From: Pyrenochaeta sp. MPI-SDFR-AT-0127
Lineage: Eukaryota; Ascomycota; Dothideomycetes; Pleosporales; Cucurbitariaceae
NCBI GenBank assembly: GCA_020747015.1
Contig: JAGTJM010000043.1
Location: 62,001 to 126,000, forward strand
Direction of reading: 5' to 3'
DNA length: 64,000 nucleotides
The translations under genes were made by a program, and so were the position numbers. Of the stretch, positions 57,408 to 64,000 are shown in pieces (positions within the stretch are counted from its first letter, which is position 1; each line of letters opens with the position of its first letter). Below the pieces are notes generated by a model. The model ran no database searches. It saw nothing but the letters and a program-made list of their open reading frames with translations, and had not been told where the DNA came from.

Positions 57408-60400
57408 GGTCTTATGCTGAGCTGGTTGACTAGTGAAGTCAAGGAGTTGGAATCGCCAGAGTACTGAGGGGGTAGACCAAGCAGACGAGAGGGATTCGAC
57501 GACAATTAACGAGGGCTTAAAGAATGCTTGAGAGGGCAATTGGGAGCCAGACGATGGCTTGTAAATGTTGCGGAAAGGCGGTCGTATATGTTGCTGCGTC
57601 TGTGTGGATTCAATATGAAATGCACTTAGATGTGATAATGGGATCGAAGTAGCTGTGTAACTTCTCCAATGAGGTTGACAAGACGCAGAACGTCGTGCAA
57701 CGGAAGGTTTCCACTAATGACAGAGCGCCGGACATAACAGGATCCAATGACTGGAAAAAGCGGCATCCGCCACGGCTGCACAAAAGGCAACATGTTGTGT
57801 GATGACGAGCTGTCAGAGGTCCTTTTACTAGCTCTGCCGCCATAGTCGCGTGCAAAGAATTGTAAGACAACCTAAAAGGAACTCGAATGAGCAGGGGAAA
57901 TGAGCTAGAGAGGTTCAGCCCCGGGGAACCCCTTCCCCTGCTTCCGCCGCTGTAATCGACCAGTTTCCAAGAAGCGTTGGAACTCGGTAAGTGGTGAGTG
58001 GCTGAGATAGCGTGCAGGGATCCATTCACTTTTCAGGCGGATCTGCAACCCGATTGGCGAGTCCAGACTTGTCTTTGAATAGTTCCTATATCCAGCCTAT
58101 CGAGCCCGGTCCCCTCCATCTCGATTGCAGAGGGCTGCTGGTTTGGGCCATGATCCTTGACCCTGCCTCGGTGCTCTGTTCCCTGCGTCGGCCGTTGGCC
58201 CAATATCATGGTGGCGGCCATCTCCATTCCACTCGAACGCGTGTACTTTGGGTTGAACCGAGTAATGCAGTTGAAGATGGCAAGGTCAATCTGTGTCCAA
58301 TGACTAACCCTGCAAAGAGCACTCCCCACCTGGCTCCCGCGTTTGCGCTCCTTGCCGTACCCATGCGAGATCCAGTGGCGTAAAGAATCGCCGTCGTCAT
58401 ACAGCTCAACGAAAGCCGCACTCAGCTCGCCGGTGAGCGCGGTGAGCGATCATCAGCCTGAAAACTCTGAATGTTCACGGCTGACGTGTGGATGAAGCGG
58501 ATGCCTTGTTGGACAACCGCATCACCTGGCAATCCCCGGGAGCCACACCGGTGGGCCCAGCCTGCATGTCATGGCGTTAACCGCAATCGTGATTCGACCC
58601 ATTATCGTGATGTGCTGGAAATGGACTAGAGGGAGGCTCTGCTTTCCCCATCCGAGCGCATGCCCAGTCTTCTTGTACCTGGCCACTTGCAGAAGTGTGC
58701 AGTAGTTTAGGATGATGGCATTTTCGAGACCCATTCCAGCTGCAGTCGGGTCGTGACTTGGCCAAGTTTCTGCCGTGACGAAGCGACCCCGTATCGACAA
58801 GGAGTATACTTTGCAGAATCTAGGCTTTGCACAGCCGGCAAAGCCGCCTTGAGACATGATTAAGTTCCACTTTGCTGTGGAGCAGCTGATAGGTAACCCA
58901 AACGTTAGCTCACGGCTTGACCGGGATCGCCCCATGACGACTGGGCAATTCTAGCAGGATCCATTTAGTCAATCATTCGCCATTTGTCTCCGCATCAAGG
59001 CAGCCGCGCACTGCGCGGTAGACATGGTGATCCCCTTCAAACCGCATCAGGACGAGGTGTGGACCTGTTGAGAAAGAGGCGGGGTTTCGGGTGTGCTCTA
59101 TGCAAGCAGCAGCAGAAACTAGAGCCAAATTGATCGACGAACTTGGGTTCGTTTATCCTTCCACGCCTAAGCATCCTCTGTTACATTAGTCTACCATGGA
59201 GTGCCTTGCGCCTTTGTCCGTTTGTGCGAGGTGGTGAGGTTGTCCGCGGTCCTGCCCTGGTGTCGCACAACATGTTTCCCGCCGCTGCAGCCGCCGACGA
59301 CCACCATGCCGTTGCATGCTGTCACATACCGACATCCGTTGAGTGTTGCACAACTCTTGAAGGATTCGCTGCTCAAGGCGACACACTGCATGCGGTTTCG
59401 GGGTTATCTGCACGGATCGCGCATCTGCACGCAGCATCGCATCGTTTCCCGCTTGTCCTGTGGTAAGCGCGGAATTTGGGAAAAGAAATATCAGGTACCG
59501 CACAGATTGCGATATTGCATCTTGGAAAAGAGTCGATCTGGCCAGAAACAATGTCTACCCATGCCAATCGGACTGTCTCCGAACTGGTATGCAGCCGGCG
59601 CAACTCTTTTCGCTCCTTCTTCGACCCGCAGCCATGCTCCTTGGCAAATCTTCACGAGTGAAGACCAGCAACGGCATCGCACTGGACCACTGTGACGAAT
59701 TCGTCGTCGGTGCTATGCCCTCAAGTTTGGGCCATCGTCCGGCTCAATTCCCCCTTGCCATCTCTCGGGATGCCGATGGATCAGATAAGCCAGTGGTCGC
59801 GGACCGGAAGTCAGTGGGCTGATCCGTCCATGATTCGTGCTTGCGCAACCGATCCTGCAAGAGCTCACCAACCTTGCATGTATGTAGAGACCCTGGTGTG
59901 CAAAGAGCCACAGTGAAAGTGGATTGGGCCAGCACGACCTGGGCTTCCAGCATGTCGATTTAGCCCACGTTGTCGACACTCGCTGTACGCCGTGGTGCAG
60001 TTGTATAATGACTGCGTCAATACCTCCATGGCATCGCGCGGATAGGGCGATACCCACGCACACATTGGCTCCTGCTGACGCCATGAATCACGAGCCGTTC
60101 GATGGGAATTATGGTCTTGAAGGCATTGTCTAGTCATAGTATCATGTCCGAAGTGCCGTTGTGTTGCATGAACTATCGAGCTGCATCGTACCCAGGTTTT
60201 CTGCTGGCGAGCTGTAGAGGTAGTCCATTGGAACACACTGCACTGTCCCCACTACTATGTCCACCAGATTCAGTTCAGTGTTCCTCAAACCTTGTCTTTG
60301 GTCTCGGCCTCGAACATTTCATCCCATCTAGGTCGGCATGATTCCAGGGACGAATGAGCTTTGGTACATTGTGGGAGTGGGTTTGGGCCGCAACAATCGA

Positions 60401-61968
60401 GCCAACCATAACCAGGTGTTGGATTCTCCATGCTTGCCATCTCGTAGGAGCCCACATGAATGTTTGTCCGACGTTGAATAACGAGCGGGGACAGAATCCT
60501 GCGGAGCACTAGTATGGTCTGTATCCAGCTACATGCGGGCTACGAAAGAGGTGCTGCGACATAGCAGGTCGTTGGTTAGAGGTGGTTAACCTAGTCTGCC
60601 GCAAGTAGAGGTGATGACGCGCGGATGTCAATCGACACTGAAAAGCCACTAATATCGGACAGTTCCTGATGAAGGTTCTTGATGCTGACTGCAGCTGTAT
60701 CTGTCCGCACACACCACCAGAAATACCTGCCGGCAATCGCGGCGATCAACTTGATAGGACTTCTAAGGCCTGGTCACTGCTTCATTTGATTCGAGCACAG
60801 GTTTTCTCAACTTGTACTCCGGGCACAGTCGGTGAAGCAATACCTCTGATTTGTTTTGCGGTAGACACAGGTTTAACGCAGGCTCCTCTAGCTCACAAAT
60901 TTTATATGCAATCAATCTACTCATGTGGGAAATTGTACTCGTCAGGATGGTGTCCAGGTGCGAACGTGCATCCAGCAATAGACTATAGCGTGCGTTTGCA
61001 AACCCTAGACCTTCTGTCGGCCCTGAGGACTGGAAAGGGCTGCAGTAGTATCTCCACCGGACGGGCCGGCCTGCTCCAGTAATTGTGTTGCCGCGGAAGC
61101 CGTCCCCGGAAGTGCAGTTGAGAGATGCAGTGTCAATTCGTCATATGTTCACTTGCAGTCGGCGACTTGCTGCCCAATCTGTGTCAAAATAAATGATCAA
61201 AGGAGACAAGATCTTCGGGCATCAGTTGCGAAAGTTCAGATTAGAGCGAGGTGGCGAGGTTGTTTGGTTCATAAGAATTCAATCGTGGGCGGATTACCTT
61301 TGAGTGACGAGGCAGCTTGACACGGTTCAACAGGGATCCTGCGAAGGCGTCAGAGTGCAATAGAATTGAGACTGTTGCATATGCATAGGATGGAATGGAG
61401 GGTGACGTCTGGTCTGGCTTAGGTGGCCTCTGCGGGTCAAACGCTCCACGGTGCTCTGGAGGAAAGAAGCATACGGTAGTCTGGCCAGGAGGAGCAAAGT
61501 CATATTCCATGGAAAATCAGGTTTCGGACCACATTTGACACACATCGGCATGGAGGGATGCTTAGATACGACACATTTAGATCTTGACCACCGGGGTAAT
61601 ATTAGAAAATGATTACTACATCCTACAGGAAGGACCAAAAGGCGGGGAATAAGTATCGAAGTGCTAAGAAAACATACGAGAAGCAGTGCCATGTCGAGAC
61701 AGTGTGGCCGCAGACATGATCCAAGAGCTGTCACTATCCGGTTAGAAAATAATCGGTCTCCCTGGGTAAGAAGAAATGAAGCCCAACATCCTTTGCCTTA
61801 CCCTGAAGACCTGCAATGCACAAGCCATCCATTACAAACGCCCGCTGCAATACACAGTTTTTGCTCTGTCGGCTCTTGAAATTTCAAATCAATGCGCGCT
61901 GTCCGCGGCTGTTTGATGCCGATGGCGGAACAATGGCCAAAGGAATGCCAAGTCGTCACCGACATTGT
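57408..61968. other. 4.5-kb gene-poor interval
   Basis: No coding sequence with a recognisable family, signal peptide or convincing splice series could be found on either strand; the many frames of 60-160 codons overlap one another in both directions. Base composition is ordinary (not AT-rich), so it is unlike the RIP blocks. It lies between the start of the PQ-loop gene and the end of CDC11. It could hold a non-coding transcript or an orphan gene that cannot be recognised from sequence alone. Confidence 0.5.
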
Positions 61969-63447
61969 TTAGGCCTCATCGGCGTCGTGGTCTTGCAGTT
62001 GGCCACTCTGTTCCCTGTGCATACGGGCCTCAATCTCCTTGAGCTGGCTCTCGCGGGCCAAGAGCTCCTGTCGCTTCTCGTTGATCTCTCGCTGCACCTT
62101 GACCTCAATCTCGCGGAGTTTTTCTTCCTCGCGTCGTAGCTGCTCCTCCTTCAAGCGCACAGACTGGCTCGCAAGGTCCTCAGGGTTCATTGACGAGTCA
62201 CTGACGAACACGTTAGTTGGCATGGTAATGGGTAGAAGGCAGGTGACTTACGCAGCAGCACCACCCTCCACGCTCTTGCTGAGCTTCTCAGTACGGTAGT
62301 TCTCGTACAAGAAGTCGTGCGTGATTTCCTTGAGATCAGCAAGATGGCTGTGGAGGAGCGCACTTCGTACAGCCAAGAAATCTGAGTGGCGAGGATTGTC
62401 TACCTCGACAATGCCCCATGGGTACTGTCGTGCCCGTACTCGTCGGCCATTAATCTCGACCGTGTCCTCGGAACCAACAATAGCAAAAGGCATGAGGCCG
62501 CGAAGCTCGGCGTTCTCCTCGACCGTGTCCTCATCATCCTCTTCGATGTCGTATGGGAAGTTGTACACGGGGATGCGGTAGTGCTCAATATCCTCCATGA
62601 CGAGCTTCTTCGACTCGGCCAGTTCGGCAGGTGTAAGTGAATCAGCCTTGCCAATAACAGGAATGACGTTGCAACGCGGCGATAGGCGCTTCATGAGTTC
62701 AATGTCTAGTTCGCGGAGACTGCACGCTGTCAGAAGTGGCCGAAAGGAGAGGGACGGCGAACAAACCCATGGCCAGTTGGTGTGATAAAGTACAAGAGGA
62801 CGTGGACGCGATCATCTCGGAACCGAGGATTACGCTTGATACGCGACTCTTCGGCAAGAATGCCATCGTACTGTCGCTCGAGGTATCCAACAATCTCTGA
62901 GAAGCTGTGCAGATGGTAAGCTAACGTCAGGGCGCGCAGGAGAGCTAGCCTACCTGGCCTCGTTGTCGATCTGGTCTCCGAAACCGGGCGTATCAACAAT
63001 GGTCAATGAGATGCGTGTGCCCTCTTCATCGAGCTCTGCGGACAATTGTTAGCGGAAGCGGTTCTGGCAAAAATTGGTGCCAGGCGTAATGGGCCAGCAG
63101 ACGCGAAGAGACACGAATGGGCGACGTACCGACAGTGATGGGCTTGATCTTGACGCCCTCCTCGAGGTGAGCGACTGTTGGGTCGTCAACCTCCTTGTGT
63201 CCGAGCACCTGCTTGCCGCAGAGCGTGTTGACGAAGGTTGTCCGGCCAGTTCCTGAGGCACCGCAGACCATCAGGCAGAACTGGATTCCCTTCTTGACAT
63301 TCTTCTTTCTGCGCGTCTTGTTAAGCGCCTAGATTGCACAGTTAGCGTCGTGGTCAATTGCTGGGTGCGGCTGTGGCGGGCGAGGGAATGCCATGGTGTG
63401 TCTGGGGAGAGACGTGGTTTTGGGGATTGGGGCCGTACCGACGACAT
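61969..63447 (-). CDS. CDC11: Septin CDC11 (AspA group)
   Basis: A septin forms filaments and rings at septa and hyphal tips. Exons are 63447-63439 (MSS), 63328-63130, 63035-62954, 62904-62767, 62719-62252 and 62200-61969, summing to 375 residues. The P-loop reads GASGTGRTTFVNTLC, with Arg in place of the usual Lys, as in the Cdc11 group. G3 is IVDTPGFGDQID and G4 is VIGKADSLTPAELAESKK; the septin-unique element includes FDFLAV-like HSDFLAVRSALLHSHLADLK. The C-terminus is a coiled coil rich in Glu/Lys/Arg (LRREEEKLREIEVKVQREI) ending in an acidic tail. All introns are 47-110 bp and keep frame. Intact. Confidence 0.95.
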
Positions 63448-64000
63448 TTTGGCCTCGGAGCGATGAACGTGGTACGTATTTGCGGAGGGGTGCTTGCCGA
63501 CAATAGAGGCAGCGAAACGTGAAGATGAAACTGTTTGGGGGGTGTGAGTTGGACGGGTGGGCTTGTTTGTGATGTTGCGGAGTGTCGTGGAAATTTGGGG
63601 GACGTTGGCAGTTGCTCCCTGCGCGATGCAAAGGGGCTCGCTAGCGGCGACGGACCCCCCGGTCGCTCTCTCCTGTCTTGGCGCGACCACCTGGCGCGAC
63701 CTCTTTGGGAAGGATGCACAGAGATCACCAGGTGCTCATGGGCGGTGTTTGAGACCCATTCAATGGATTGTCGCGCATATACATCTCTATTGTGTGCAAG
63801 AAATTGCATCTGCATCTACGAAGCCATCTAGGACTCTTACATTTCCAACACAGGCACACAGAAATGGGATCCGTACGTTGAGAACTGTGGGGAAATTGTC
63901 TGGAAGCGTAACTGGAGCCTAATAATGCCCCCCACCACTGGATGCACCCAATCCCTTCCAGAACATTTACACATTGACGTGGTCATCGAGCAAACCGCAT
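63448..64000. other. 5' flank of CDC11
   Basis: This is the promoter region of CDC11 up to the end of the window; no further gene is recognised. Confidence 0.45.

Noticed and set aside
58522..61734. Several ORFs of 100-165 codons in the 57.4-62.0 kb gap
   Set aside because: They overlap on both strands, and none shows motifs, signal peptides or consistent splice sites.
1..64000. CRISPR arrays, rRNA genes, replication origins of bacterial type
   Set aside because: None is present; the gene structure is clearly eukaryotic and fungal.

Overview
This window is nuclear DNA of a filamentous ascomycete, most likely a dothideomycete of the Pleosporales type. The evidence is short (about 45-140 bp) GT-AG introns with CTRAY branch sites, typical fungal families (GH27, GH76, PTH11-like rhodopsins, Zn2Cys6 regulators, a celp0028-type secreted protein, septin CDC11, SHO1) and AT-rich, CpA-poor blocks of the kind left by repeat-induced point mutation (RIP). 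No tRNA, rRNA or CRISPR array was seen.

The window has two compartments. Positions 1 to about 35 kb are accessory and heavily decayed. They hold a frameshifted type-B carboxylesterase, a GH27 alpha-galactosidase beside an AT-rich block, a broken membrane-protein gene, a fungal rhodopsin-like seven-TM gene, a second AT-rich block, a long ruined gene with a CorA-like TM pair, a DHFR/RibD-type reductase gene, and ruined multi-TM genes. Then comes a dismantled secondary-metabolism locus: the C-terminal half of an MFS transporter fused 5'-to-5' with an NRPS/PKS-type thioester reductase domain, and a frameshifted Zn2Cys6 regulator. The reductase is split by a 2,847-bp hAT transposon with a perfect 8-bp target duplication; its transposase frame is uninterrupted except for 14 TAA codons. 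Next come two divergently oriented secreted-protein genes (a 10-cysteine protein visible only after splicing, and a celp0028-like effector candidate), a sugar-porter family transporter, an ankyrin-repeat protein, and a possible kinase remnant.

From about 35 kb to the end is conserved core genome: an ABHD12/BEM46-like hydrolase, a glutathione S-transferase, a GPI-anchored GH76 mannosidase (DFG5/DCW1 type), 3-methylcrotonyl-CoA carboxylase beta subunit, NAD(P)HX epimerase, mitochondrial ribosomal protein S16, a vacuolar-type amino acid transporter, a dynactin p24/RO-10-like protein, the osmosensor SHO1, a hidden four-exon small secreted protein, a tyrosine phosphatase, a PQ-loop protein, and septin CDC11. 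Spliced reading frames were assembled by hand; where exon lengths are quoted they sum to whole codons.

The functional themes are cell wall and stress (GH76, SHO1, CDC11), mitochondrial metabolism (MCC, epimerase, bS16m) and host- or environment-facing secretion (the small secreted proteins and hydrolases). The 4.5 kb between the PQ-loop gene and CDC11 and the 2 kb upstream of SHO1 hold no recognisable gene.
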